Positions 14,041-23,007 of a stretch of DNA of 64,000 nucleotides are shown here, one piece after another. The DNA is from Melastoma dodecandrum (Eukaryota; Streptophyta; Magnoliopsida; Myrtales; Melastomataceae). Position 1 is the stretch's first letter, and each line of letters begins with the position of its first letter. Below the pieces are notes generated by a model. That model did not search any database and was not told the origin of the DNA. It saw nothing but the letters and a program-made list of their open reading frames with translations. The position numbers were made by a program, and so were the translations under genes. Location of the stretch: contig JARUPY010000078.1 of assembly GCA_029817715.1 (NCBI GenBank), forward strand, positions 47,101 through 111,100, written 5' to 3'.

Positions 14041-15723
14041 ATGCCCTTTCGACTGGTTCGGCCGGTGCGACGCTCAGGCTCCGAAAATTTCCATTTCGTC
14101 CAGCGCATCCCCTCAGACCTCATCGGTCGGACGGGCGGCCTAAAGCTTTCGATACCACTCGGCGATGGCACCCATCACGAGTTGACCCTTTCCGCGAAGG
14201 CGAAAGACGTTCGCTTCTCTTTGAAGACCCGCGAACCGCGCGTTGTGCAGTCGCGACAGGCGAGTGCCGCTGGCTATCTGACTGAGGTCTGGGCGGCCCT
14301 GCGAGCAGACGCACCGGTTCCTCTAAGCCACCGCCAAGCGACGGCTCTTGCGGGCGAACTTTATGCGGGATGGGCGGATGGTGCCGACAGGGGGCGGTCT
14401 ACGTCGGTCACTCTAGGCACGCCTCTCGAAGACGAGGACGCAATTGCGCTTGAGGAAGAGAAGGCCGCGTTTCGCGCCCAAGCCAGTCACTTCCGGGCGT
14501 TGATCGATCAAGGCACTCCGCAGCCGTTGGAGACCGCGCTCGGGTCTCTCGTTGATCGCCTGCTGGTGCGCAAAGGCATCGTGAAGGTGGACCTCAAGTC
14601 TCGGCGTTTCCTACTCATCGAGTTCGCCCGAGGGTTGGCCGATGCGTTTGACGCACGGGGTCGGAATGCGGACGGCGACTATTCTCCCGATCCGAAATCG
14701 CAGCGCTTCCCGGCATTCGAGCGAGCGAAGGAGGCCACCCGGGCGCCAGCCACCACAAGTGCGCTCTCGCTGATTGACCTTGTCGAGGCTTGGTGGCGCG
14801 AGGCCAAGGCCGCCGGGCGCAAGCCCAGCACCTATGAGAGCTACAGCAACTCGATGGCAGCCTTCGTGGCGTTCCTCAGACACGATGATGCGGGCCGCGT
14901 GACGCCAGAAGACGTCGTCCGCTTCAAAGACCATCGCCTCTAATGCACGAACAAGCGGACAGGAAAGGCCATCTCGCCGAAGACCGTGAAGGACAGCGAT
15001 TTGGCGGGTCTCAAAACGATCTTCGGGTGGGCCGTCACAAATCGAAAACTGACATCAAATCCCGCCGCCGGTATCACGATCAAGCTCGGCAAGACCCGTA
15101 AGCTGCGCTCCAAGGGCTTTACAGATACCGAGGCGCACTCGATCCTTGCCGCCGCCCTAAGCTATAAGCCCAGAGGCGGTGAAGCGCCTCGGACGGTTTC
15201 CGCCAAACGGTGGGTCCCGTGGCTGTGCGCATACACAGGTGCGCGAGTGGGCGAGCTTGCCCAGTTGCGTAAGCAGGACCTTCGGCAAGAGGGCGGTCTC
15301 TGGGTTATGCGGATTACCCCTGAAGCCGGGACCGTGAAGACCGATGAAGCGCGTGACGTGGTACTGCACGAGCACCTGATCGAGCAGGGTTTCCCTCAGT
15401 TTGTCGCCGCCGCTCAGCCCGGCCATCTGTTCCTGAGGCCCGGACAGGGCGGTGACGTTCGCGGTCCACTCAGGGGGCTCAAAAATCGGCTGGCAGAGTT
15501 CGCGCGGTCCGTTGTGTCTGATCCGAACGTGGCGCCAAATCACGCTTGGAGGCACCGCTTCAAGACGGTCGGGATCGAGGCCGGCATCGGCCATCGCGTC
15601 CTCGACGCCATCCAGGGACAAGCCGCGCGAACCGTTGCGGAGACCTATGGTGAGGTCACTATCCGGACCATGGCCGCTGAGCTGCGGAAGATACCAAAGA
15701 TCGTGCTGGAGGCCGATGCTTGA
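14041..15723 (+). pseudogene. tyrosine-recombinase integrase interrupted by in-frame stop
   Basis: Two parts in the same reading frame, 14041-14943 and 14944-15723, together make one integrase of about 560 codons. The first holds the N-terminal arm domain and a core-binding SAM-like domain ending at DVVRFKDHRL. The second holds the catalytic domain: TGARVGELAQL with the first Arg, HAWRHRFKT with His-x-x-Arg, and the C-terminal Tyr in VAETYGEV. The break is a single TAA at 14941-14943, without frame change, in the linker between domains. An ATG at 14986 could restart the catalytic half. It is therefore probably inactive, unless the stop is read through or the halves act together. It sits next to the left att-like repeat. 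Confidence 0.85.
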
Positions 15724-15945
15724 GCGCGCCAGCCCGGGAGCTTGGCGTTGCCTTCTGCCTGGCTCCACCATCGCGCTTCGGCAGGTAAAAATGAGCAGCG
15801 GAGACAGGCACTTAGTTGGTCTTGCGGCTCCGGTGCGTACCCCGAGCGCGTGCGTACCCGGCGCGACTGCATCCAAGTCGCTCGGGTGTGCATGCATGTT
15901 CCTCTACGTGCATGCTGTCCAGTGACGCTCATGTAATCCAGCGTC

Positions 15946-16176
15946 TCAGTTTGCAATCTTGTCGCGTTGTCTGCGGAGATGGGCGCGTTCTTCCGTTTTG
16001 ATTTTCCATACGCCGTAGAGCGATCGCACAACAAAGATTACAACGATCACCTCGGGCAGAATGATCGGCAGCCACCCCGCTTTGTGAATCCAAGCATAAG
16101 GATGCGGGGCGTCTGCGGCTTGGCTCGATGCGATTAGCATGTCACTAGGTCGAGGCTGCTCATCGAAGAAGCTCAT
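15946..16176 (-). CDS. small single-TM protein (hypothetical)
   Basis: This 76-residue frame starts with MSFFDEQPRPSDM, has one strong hydrophobic segment (WLPIILPEVIVVIFVV, about residues 37-53) and a basic, coiled C-terminus (KIKTEERAHLRRQRDKIAN). The membrane segment followed by a charged helix is reminiscent of small phage or plasmid accessory proteins. No clear ribosome site precedes the ATG, so the start and reality of the gene are uncertain. Confidence 0.4.
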   Translation of the reverse strand: MSFFDEQPRPSDMLIASSQAADAPHPYAWIHKAGWLPIILPEVIVVIFVVRSLYGVWKIKTEERAHLRRQRDKIAN

Positions 16177-16875
16177 GGCATGGCTTCTTGTCCGGCGCCA
16201 GACATCTGGTAGCCCATCTTTCGCTCCCCATATCGTCGCGGCGTGGCTAGCGTAGCTGCGTGTTAGGAGGTCGATATGAGGCTCCGGCTTCGTTTTCGTC
16301 TGATGACCACCGGAAAACCCATCGGGTACTAACCACAGGTCGCCGGGCTTCTGACAGGAGAATCGAATGACCGCTAAGTTGTGGCAGTAACGCAAGGCAA
16401 TGCATTAGGTGCCGCCGTGGCTACCGGCCCTGCCAAGGGCGGTAAATAGGCAGGGAAATCGCGGGTGTCCTCCTGATCGGGCCCCGCGCCCTTAAGCCGC
16501 TTTTCTTTTGACCATGCCGCACCTTATCGAGCTGCTGTCCGGGGACAGTAAGATGAGGGGAGACTTGCCGCGTGCTCGACCGGTGCGGTGGTACTTACCG
16601 GACGTTGGGATATCGAAGGCCTCAATGAACCGGGAGCTACGGCGAGGCCGAGTTTTCAGGTGGTGCGGTGACGCTAGGCTGCACGCGGCTCTATCACGCT
16701 GGGCTCGTGCCCCGGACTGAAGACCCACTTTCATCAAGGGTCCCGATGCCGTGCACGGGGGAGCCATTCTGCCGAAGACAGGGCGTTCATGCCGGGTTGC
16801 GCGTTGTGGTGAGTTAGGGGCGCTTTTCGGAAAGCCGTTCTGTTAGTGACTCTGAGCACCTTGGTAGGGGGCGAG
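16177..16875. other. region inside integrated element, no gene supported
   Basis: About 700 bases with only short, unconvincing reading frames and no family resemblance on either strand. A small hairpin GCCCT-GCCA-AGGGC occurs near 16421. I see nothing else. Confidence 0.4.
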
Positions 16876-17355
16876 CTATTCTTCAGCCACTGTCGGCCGC
16901 GTTCTGAGAGTCGCCTGAGCCAACTCGTTCGCGGCCTCCTCGTCGGAGTTCCTAGCGCCGTCCATGCCGATCTCAACCTGGGCACGGATCGAGGCGTCAA
17001 CGCCGTAGCTCTCCTGGTCCAGCTCCGCCGTGCGGGTGACGGCGTACAGGGCCGCTAAGTACTCCATGCGCCACTCCGGGTCAGCCGGCACTTCGATGGC
17101 CCCGCCGTGCTCGTCTACCCTGATGTAGTCCAGGTCGCGGAGGTTGAAGGCCGGCGCCGCGCGGATCAGCTCCAGTTGCTCAGGCGACACGCGCGAGGAG
17201 TAGAATGCCAGGCGGGACGACACGAGGACCTTGGTGATGCCTCTAGCCCACTCCGGGGCGTTCTTACGGGCCTCGGTGGATATCGTACCATCCTCGCGGG
17301 TGGCCACGAGGGGAACTCGCTCGTTGTCGTGGTGGATCAGCACTATGGCGGTCAT
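16876..17355 (-). CDS. hypothetical protein of integrated element
   Basis: This is a 159-residue acidic protein with no recognised family. It begins MTAIVLIHHDNERVPLVA, a strand-rich start suggestive of an alpha/beta fold, and ends in an Ala/Glu-rich helix. There is no signal peptide or TM segment. Its ATG overlaps the stop of the small membrane protein gene by 4 bases (ATGA), which supports both being real and coupled. It is probably the last gene of the minus-strand operon headed by the polymerase-like gene. Confidence 0.55.
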   Translation of the reverse strand: MTAIVLIHHDNERVPLVATREDGTISTEARKNAPEWARGITKVLVSSRLAFYSSRVSPEQLELIRAAPAFNLRDLDYIRVDEHGGAIEVPADPEWRMEYLAALYAVTRTAELDQESYGVDASIRAQVEIGMDGARNSDEEAANELAQATLRTRPTVAEE

Positions 17356-17546
17356 GAGCGGAGGCTCCTATGCGCTGCGAGAAGTCCAATCCCAACGAGT
17401 GCCGTTGCTGTTAGCCTTGAGATTGGCCCTAGGGTGAAGCGCTCAGAGAGGTGGTGGCTCGAGAACCCTCCCTCAGCACTGACAACCCAATGAGGAGGGA
17501 ACTGGGAGGCATTAAGGAGGGCCATAAGGATCACTCTCAGCCTCAT
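17352..17546 (-). CDS. small membrane protein, coupled to neighbours
   Basis: This 64-residue frame begins one base past the polymerase-like gene's TGA and ends in an ATGA overlap with the next gene. A hydrophobic segment near the C-terminus (LTATALVGIGLLAA) is a likely TM helix. An internal ATG at 17525 is an alternative start. The tight coupling at both ends is the main argument that it is real. The architecture would suit a holin- or exclusion-like accessory protein, but there is no specific evidence. Confidence 0.45.
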   Translation of the reverse strand: MRLRVILMALLNASQFPPHWVVSAEGGFSSHHLSERFTLGPISRLTATALVGIGLLAAHRSLRS

Positions 17547-17547
17547 C

Positions 17548-18864
17548 TCAAAGCAGCGTGCACTTGGTCGGCAAACGGTATCCGGTCTGTCGCTCTGCAG
17601 CGTCGCCCATGATGCATTCAGCGCGTTGGGCATGGCGCCGTGGCACCATCAAGCCATCGTGCATCGGCAGCGCCGCAAAGCCCTCTCGGTCCATAGTCAA
17701 CAGCGCGTCCACGAGGATGTCGCTTTCAGTGCGCATCAAGCTGGGCCCGATGCCAGTCTCCAAGACATGCGCGATGGGAGCGTGGCGACGGAGGATGGCT
17801 TCCCGGAAGGTCTTGGCGGACCAGCCTTCGGGGAAAGGCTCTTTGAGGTCTCTAGGGCGCTTGCTGAAGGGCTTGTCGGTGGAGAGCATGGTAGAGACGC
17901 ACACTTTGACAGCGGGCCTGTAGCGGGCTCCTAGGGCCTCTGGAAGGATGCCAGCGTAAAGGTCGCCAACGGGTGGCGTGAGGCCGGCTCTAAGATAGGC
18001 CAGCCGGACGTACATTGAGACGAAATCGATGTCGGCGATGCGCTGTGCGTCCATGAAGAGGTCGCGGCGACGGTCCTTTGAGATGTTGGCCCAAAAGCCG
18101 CCCCAGAGTCTCCCGCCGCGATCGAAGCGCTCTTCGCCTTGCTCGCTCGTGATGAAGCACCGCCGCATCTCGCGTTGGCTGAGGTCGAGACCGATCGGCT
18201 TATCGATCATCTGAATGCGCGGCTGAGCGAGCCGTGTGTTGATGACCGCCATCTCGGATCGCATGCGGCGGGTCTCTGCCGTGTCTGCGTAGTCGAACTC
18301 TGTGTATCGCCGACTCTCCGTCCAGAAGGAGGTCTCCACGTGGCGGAAGACGATGGTTTGCCGCCCAGCCTTCCGCATTAGATCCGCCGTCGTCAGCTTT
18401 TGGTCTGAGATGAAGCGCATCAGACTCTGGTGGGCGGTGATGCTGCTCGCGATGCCCCTCGTGCGGGACTTATCGAGGCCTAGGAGTTGGCGGTCTGCAA
18501 GCTGCTCGATGAGCCTTGGCAGCGCGTTCATGCCGGGTGGCGGTGGGTAGCGCTTGCTGGCCTTCTCGGCGGGCTTGGCGAGGGACACAGCGACTGCAGG
18601 CTTCTCCAGACCGATGATAAGCGGATAGGCGAGGTTCGCGACGATCGCGCTCAGGACGGTCCTGAGGACCTCCGTGTCTTTCCCTTTGCGTTTGCGCTGC
18701 CGTTGCACCTCGTTGTCGAGCACGATGGTGAAGAACTCGACAAAGCTTGCCAAAGCGCTCCCAGGCGCCACCGTGAGCCAACCGTCAAAGAAGTGATCTG
18801 CCCGCTCCGGCGCCGCCTCGCCGTCAACATATGCGCACGGTAGAGGCAACTCGGGGTCACTCAT
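17548..18864 (-). CDS. family A DNA polymerase-like protein of integrated element
   Basis: This 438-residue protein has two motifs of the family A polymerase palm. IADIDFVSMYVRLAYLRAG near residues 280-298 resembles motif A (acidic residue followed by a Tyr/Phe and then an Arg). ALPMHDGLMVPRRH near residues 408-421 resembles motif C (hydrophobic strand, His-Asp, strand). Between them lies a helical region with many basic residues, as expected for motif B, though a clear R-x3-K-x7-YG is not obvious. Similar genes occur in alphaproteobacterial mobile elements; I infer replication or repair of the element. The exact subfamily needs a profile search. It heads a minus-strand operon whose start lies about 65 bases from the right att-like repeat. 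Confidence 0.55.
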   Translation of the reverse strand: MSDPELPLPCAYVDGEAAPERADHFFDGWLTVAPGSALASFVEFFTIVLDNEVQRQRKRKGKDTEVLRTVLSAIVANLAYPLIIGLEKPAVAVSLAKPAEKASKRYPPPPGMNALPRLIEQLADRQLLGLDKSRTRGIASSITAHQSLMRFISDQKLTTADLMRKAGRQTIVFRHVETSFWTESRRYTEFDYADTAETRRMRSEMAVINTRLAQPRIQMIDKPIGLDLSQREMRRCFITSEQGEERFDRGGRLWGGFWANISKDRRRDLFMDAQRIADIDFVSMYVRLAYLRAGLTPPVGDLYAGILPEALGARYRPAVKVCVSTMLSTDKPFSKRPRDLKEPFPEGWSAKTFREAILRRHAPIAHVLETGIGPSLMRTESDILVDALLTMDREGFAALPMHDGLMVPRRHAQRAECIMGDAAERQTGYRLPTKCTLL

Positions 18865-18930
18865 CGATTTGCAGCCCGCTCTTTGTCGAGCTTGAAGCCG
18901 CCGAAGCGGTATTGGTAAAACCGTGCAGGT

Positions 18931-18951
18931 TCGAGTCCTCTCCTGTGCATC
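18931..18951 (+). repeat. candidate att site, right copy
   Basis: Near-identical partner of 13933-13953; preceded by GCAGGT, so it reads like a tRNA T-arm (GGTTCGAGTCC) but lacks the CCA end. Beyond the identical block, weaker resemblance to the left flank continues through AAGA[A/T]CTTAAGCG. The two copies enclose about 5 kb with the integrase next to the left one. Confidence 0.55.
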
Positions 18952-19006
18952 GGCGCTTTGCTAAGACGTTGATCCGCAAAAAAGATCTTAAGCGACTTAG
19001 ATTGGC

Positions 19007-19047
19007 CAAAGTGGTAGACGCAGGTAGTACGCTAGGCGTCTACTTTG
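19007..19047. repeat. imperfect inverted repeat next to right att-like site
   Basis: CAAAGTGGTAGACGC and GCGTCTACTTTG are inverted copies apart from a three-base insertion in the left arm, separated by 14 bases. There is no T-run after it, so it is not a typical terminator. It could be a recombinase accessory site or a residual tRNA/RNA structure. Confidence 0.45.
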
Positions 19048-19306
19048 CGTCCTAGGCAGCGCTTCAGTCCAAGATTTTATCGGCTTCGTGAGCGGGTTCC
19101 TGCGTCTGTCGGGAAGGCGGCTCTGTATCAGCTGCGCCCGCGATGAGGGAAACACATTCGGCGTTCACACCTGTAAACAAGAAGTCCATTTCGGAGAAGA
19201 CGCAGTAATCGCGACCGCATCGGACCCGATGCTGGCGAAGGCTCAAGCTGGCCGAAAGCTGCCGATCCCCTTCTGGTGCCGACTGGGACGAAGCGACATC
19301 CCGGAA

Positions 19307-20971
19307 TCAGAGCGGCCCTCGGCAGCGGCCGCGGTCCAGTTTCACGGCGCGGTCGGCCAGTCGCAGAGCCTGCGGGTGGTGCGTGATCAAGAGCGTCGTT
19401 CGGTCGCGCATGAGGGTCGCCAAAGCTTGCAGGACGAGGTGCTCGGACGCCGCGTCCAGTCCCTCGGTCGGCTCGTCGAGAAAGATGAGGGGGGCGTCCT
19501 TCAGGAAGGCACGCGCGAGGGCGAGACGGCGCGCCTGGCCGCCGGAAAGTCGCGTTCCGGTTTCGCCGACCCGTGTGTCCAGGCCGTTCGGCATGGCCAG
19601 GATTTCTTCGAGCAAGGCGGCGTCGCGCAGGGCGGCGTGGAGGCGAGCGTCGTCGGCGTCGGGACGCGCCAGCAGGAGGTTGTCGCGCACGCTGGTGTTG
19701 AAGAGGTGGGTTTGCTGCGAGACCACCGCGCAGAGGCTGCGCACGGTGTCGCCGCCGATGTCGCGAAGCGACACGCCGCCGATCGCGGCGCTGCCGTCCT
19801 GGTAATCCCAGAAGCGCAGCAGCACGTTGAGCAGGCTGCTCTTGCCCGACCCGCTGGGGCCGACGACGCCGAGCGAGCCGCCCTGCGGGATTGCGAGATC
19901 GACCCCGTCGAGCGCCCAGGGCGTATCGTCGGCGTAGCGCATCCGCAGGCCCTCGAAGCGCAGGTCGAAGCGGGTCGGCGCGGCGGCGGCGATGGGCTCG
20001 GTCACCGCCGGCGCGGCATCGACGATCTCGAAGATGCGGCGGGCGGCGGCGAGCGTCTCGCCGAGCGACCCGAACGCCAGCGGCAGAGCGGCGACGGCCT
20101 CGAAGCTCGCCAGGACGAAGAGCGCGATCATCGCCAGGTCCGGGCCGGGTAGCGCATGACCGGCGACGAACGGGATGGCGAGGACAAGCGCGAGCCACAT
20201 CGTGAGGTTGGCGCCGAGCCCGGAGAGTGCTGAGCTGACGGCACCGACGATCGCTTGGTGCCGCTCCGCCGCAACGAGCTCGGTGCCAAGGCTAGAGATC
20301 GTCGCGCGTTGCTGGGCGTCGGCGCGGCAGACCACCAGCTCGCCGATGCCGCGCACCGTGTCGGAGACGGCGGCGCGCAGGTCGGCGCGCAACGCCACCG
20401 CCCGGCGCCCCGGCGCGCGACCGAAGCGCTGCGCCAAAAGCGGCAGCGCGACGCCGGCGAGCAGCAGGCCGGCGCCGTCGGCCAGCGCGACCGGGCGGCT
20501 GAACAGGACCAGGAACGCCACCATCGCGACCACCGACACCAAGGCCGCCATGCCCGGCGCAACGATGCGGAGGTAGAGGTTGTCGAGGCTGTCGATGTCG
20601 GCGCGGATGCGGCTCAGGAGATCGCCGCCGCGGTAGTGCTGCAGCCGCGCCGGCGCCAGCGGCTCGAGGTGCTCGTAGAACCAGGTGCGCAAGCGCGAGA
20701 TGAGCCGGAATGTCGCCTCGTGGGTGACGAGGCGCTCGAGGTAGCGACCTCCGGTGCGCAAGATCGCCAGAGCGCGGATGCCGGCGGCCGGCGCGAAATA
20801 TTCGACGCCGGGCCCGCCGAGCCCGGCGATCGCCATGGCAGCGATAAACCAGCCGGCCAGGGCCAGGAGACCGACGTTGGCGATCACCACAGCAGTGCTG
20901 AGGGCGATGCCGCTCAGCATCCAGCTGGCATAGGGACGGTAGAGCCGGAGGAGCCGCAGGACATCGCTCAT
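19307..20971 (-). CDS. cydC: thiol reductant ABC exporter subunit CydC
   Basis: This 554-residue half-transporter is one half of the CydDC exporter of cysteine and glutathione to the periplasm, needed for assembly of bd oxidases. The N-terminal ~300 residues hold six TM helices; the C-terminal nucleotide-binding domain has Walker A GPSGSGKSS, the signature LSGGQ, Walker B LIFLDEPTEG and the switch His in LLITHH. Its ATG overlaps the stop of cydD by 4 bases. It is the last gene of the cydAB-orf-cydDC operon. Length is normal and no key residue is missing. Confidence 0.93.
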   Translation of the reverse strand: MSDVLRLLRLYRPYASWMLSGIALSTAVVIANVGLLALAGWFIAAMAIAGLGGPGVEYFAPAAGIRALAILRTGGRYLERLVTHEATFRLISRLRTWFYEHLEPLAPARLQHYRGGDLLSRIRADIDSLDNLYLRIVAPGMAALVSVVAMVAFLVLFSRPVALADGAGLLLAGVALPLLAQRFGRAPGRRAVALRADLRAAVSDTVRGIGELVVCRADAQQRATISSLGTELVAAERHQAIVGAVSSALSGLGANLTMWLALVLAIPFVAGHALPGPDLAMIALFVLASFEAVAALPLAFGSLGETLAAARRIFEIVDAAPAVTEPIAAAAPTRFDLRFEGLRMRYADDTPWALDGVDLAIPQGGSLGVVGPSGSGKSSLLNVLLRFWDYQDGSAAIGGVSLRDIGGDTVRSLCAVVSQQTHLFNTSVRDNLLLARPDADDARLHAALRDAALLEEILAMPNGLDTRVGETGTRLSGGQARRLALARAFLKDAPLIFLDEPTEGLDAASEHLVLQALATLMRDRTTLLITHHPQALRLADRAVKLDRGRCRGPL

Positions 20972-22761
20972 GCCGGGATGCTTTCGCGCGCGACATCCGC
21001 GAGGCCGACGAGCCGAGCGTAGAGCGAGCCGTGGGCGAGAAGGTCCTCGTGGCGGCCACGCTCGACGATGCGTCCCTTGTCGAGCACGAGGATCGTGTCG
21101 GCGTCGCGGATCGTCTCGAGACGGTGGGCGACGACGAGCACCGCGGCAGTCGCCGCAAGTCGCTCGATCGAACGCGTGATCAGCGCCGCCGTGTCATCGT
21201 CGAGCCCTGCGCTGGCCTCATCGAACACCACGACGTCGGCCTCCGCGAGAAAGACCCGGGCGAGCGCGACGCGCTGGATCTCGCCGCCGGAGAGCCCCTG
21301 CCCGCGATCGCCGAGCATCGTGTCGTAGCCCCGCGGCAGGCCGGCGATCAGCGCGGTCGCACCGGCCTGCTCGACGGCGCGGCGCACGGCAGAAAGGCTC
21401 GCCTCCGGACGACCGAGGCGGATGTTGTCGAGCACGCTGCCGTGGAAGAGCGTGGGGCGCTGCGGGAGCCAGGCGACGCGGCCGAGCCAGTCTTTATTTG
21501 CGACTTCGCGCAGGTCGATGCCGTCGACGAGGATCCGTCCGTCGTCGGGGGCCAAGAAGCCGAGCAGCAGCTGCGTCAGCGTCGTCTTGCCGGCGCCGGA
21601 CGGGCCAACCAGCGCGACCCGCTCGCCACGCTTCAACGTGAAGGAGACGTCGTGTAGCACCGGTTCGGCATCGTAGGCGAAGCCGATGCGCTCGAAGCGC
21701 ACCTCGCGCACCGGCTGCGCCGCAAGCGCCGACGGGACGGCATCGTTCGTCGGCGGAGCGCGCTGCGGCAGTGGCGTCTTGAGCAGCGCGACGATCGCCT
21801 CGGCGGCGCCGATCGCCTCCATGCGGGCGTGGTATTGCGTGCCCATCGCGCGCAGCGGGCGGTAGAACTCCGGCGCGAGCAGCAGCACGAAGAAGCCCTG
21901 CAGGAAGTGCATCTGCCCCGCGTAGAGCCGGAAGCCGATAAAGACCGCCACCATGGCGATGCTGACGGTGGCGAAGAACTCCAGCGCCAGCGACGACAGG
22001 AAGGCGACGCGCAGGACCTTCATGGTGCTCTCGCGGTAGTCCTCGGCGATGGCGGCGACGACCGCAGCTTCGGCGCGACTGGCGTTGAAGAGCTTCAGCG
22101 TCGTCAGCCCCTCGATGGCGTCGAAGACATGGGCGCTCATCCGCGCCAGCTTGCGCCATTGGCTTTGGTTCAGAGCCTCCGTGCCTTTGCCGATGAGGAT
22201 CATGAACAGCGGGATCAGCGGCGCCGAAAGCACCATGATGAGCCCGGAGATCCAGTCCGCCGGCACGACGAAGACGAGGATGGCGAGCGGGATGCACGCT
22301 GAGAGCGCCATCTGGGGCAGATAGGCGGCGTAGTAGCGATGCAGCGTCTCGACGCCGTCGACCGTGGTGGTGACGATGTCGCCGGTGCGCTGCGCCCTCA
22401 TCCAGCCCGGCCCGAGCGCGGCGATGTGGGCCTGCAAACGATCGCGGACCAGCAGCACGACGCGGGCGCCGGCCTCGAAGGCGACGCCTTCGCCGGCGGC
22501 GCTCGCGACGGCGCGCAGGACGAAGACGACGAGCAGACCGCAAAGCCAGGGCCAGACATCGTCGAGGCCGCGCCCGGCGATGACCACGGCATCGACGATG
22601 CGGGCGAGGAGCCAGGCCTGAGCGATGATCAGAAGGCCGCCCAACAGCCCGAGAGCGATGGCGGCGGAGATCAGAGGACGCACGCCCGGGGCGAAGCCGC
22701 GGAGCCAGCGATCCAGCGCCTTGCCGGTGGCGCGCGAAAGCGGGGCCGAGGGCGTCGCCAT
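20968..22761 (-). CDS. cydD: thiol reductant ABC exporter subunit CydD
   Basis: This 597-residue inner-membrane half-transporter has six TM helices in residues ~30-320 and an ATPase domain with Walker A GPSGAGKTT, signature LSGGE, Walker B VVVFDEASAG and the H-loop VAHRLETI. It pairs with CydC to export thiols for cytochrome bd maturation. It begins 18 bases after the small TM gene and overlaps cydC by 4 bases. The order D before C matches most proteobacteria. Confidence 0.93.
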   Translation of the reverse strand: MATPSAPLSRATGKALDRWLRGFAPGVRPLISAAIALGLLGGLLIIAQAWLLARIVDAVVIAGRGLDDVWPWLCGLLVVFVLRAVASAAGEGVAFEAGARVVLLVRDRLQAHIAALGPGWMRAQRTGDIVTTTVDGVETLHRYYAAYLPQMALSACIPLAILVFVVPADWISGLIMVLSAPLIPLFMILIGKGTEALNQSQWRKLARMSAHVFDAIEGLTTLKLFNASRAEAAVVAAIAEDYRESTMKVLRVAFLSSLALEFFATVSIAMVAVFIGFRLYAGQMHFLQGFFVLLLAPEFYRPLRAMGTQYHARMEAIGAAEAIVALLKTPLPQRAPPTNDAVPSALAAQPVREVRFERIGFAYDAEPVLHDVSFTLKRGERVALVGPSGAGKTTLTQLLLGFLAPDDGRILVDGIDLREVANKDWLGRVAWLPQRPTLFHGSVLDNIRLGRPEASLSAVRRAVEQAGATALIAGLPRGYDTMLGDRGQGLSGGEIQRVALARVFLAEADVVVFDEASAGLDDDTAALITRSIERLAATAAVLVVAHRLETIRDADTILVLDKGRIVERGRHEDLLAHGSLYARLVGLADVARESIPA

Positions 22762-22779
22762 CCTAGTCGCCCACGCGCG

Positions 22780-22998
22780 TCAGCGCCCGCGCACGCGCGA
22801 GAGCCTGTCGTATTCGCCTCTGACGAGAACGGCGATCAAGGCGGCCGTGAAGGCCACCATGGCGAGGGCGGCGAGCCGCATGCCGACCGATAGCCCGAAG
22901 ATCAAAGCCAGCGGCGCAAGTCCGACGATCGGGCCGGCCGCGAAAAGCCAGGCGAGACGCAGGTTCCAGCAGGCGCGCCGCAGACGGGGGAGATCCAT
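22780..22998 (-). CDS. small two-TM protein of cyd operon
   Basis: This 72-residue protein lies between cydB and cydD with gaps of 9 and 18 bases. Two hydrophobic helices (LAWLFAAGPIVGLAPLALIFGL and MRLAALAMVAFTAALIAVLV) are flanked by Arg-rich ends. It is not the usual short CydX (which has a single N-terminal TM helix with Trp/Tyr) and not clearly YbgE. Its place in the operon suggests a role in bd oxidase assembly or stability. The family is not recognised. Confidence 0.7.
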   Translation of the reverse strand: MDLPRLRRACWNLRLAWLFAAGPIVGLAPLALIFGLSVGMRLAALAMVAFTAALIAVLVRGEYDRLSRVRGR

Positions 22999-23007
22999 GA
23001 CGCCGGA

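Larger units (their letters stand above)
18865..19306. other. junction between integrated element and cyd operon
   Basis: There is no gene in this stretch. It holds the right att-like repeat and an imperfect inverted repeat at 19007-19047. After about 19050 the sequence returns to the chromosomal base composition and runs into the end of cydC. Confidence 0.5.

Noticed and set aside
15157..15897. 246-codon minus-strand frame
   Set aside because: It is the antisense shadow of the integrase catalytic domain, with no own ribosome site or family.
18895..19050. tRNA-Leu gene suggested by AGTGGTAGACGCAG
   Set aside because: The pieces are not in the order or spacing of a tRNA and there is no cloverleaf; the sequence is better explained as an inverted repeat.
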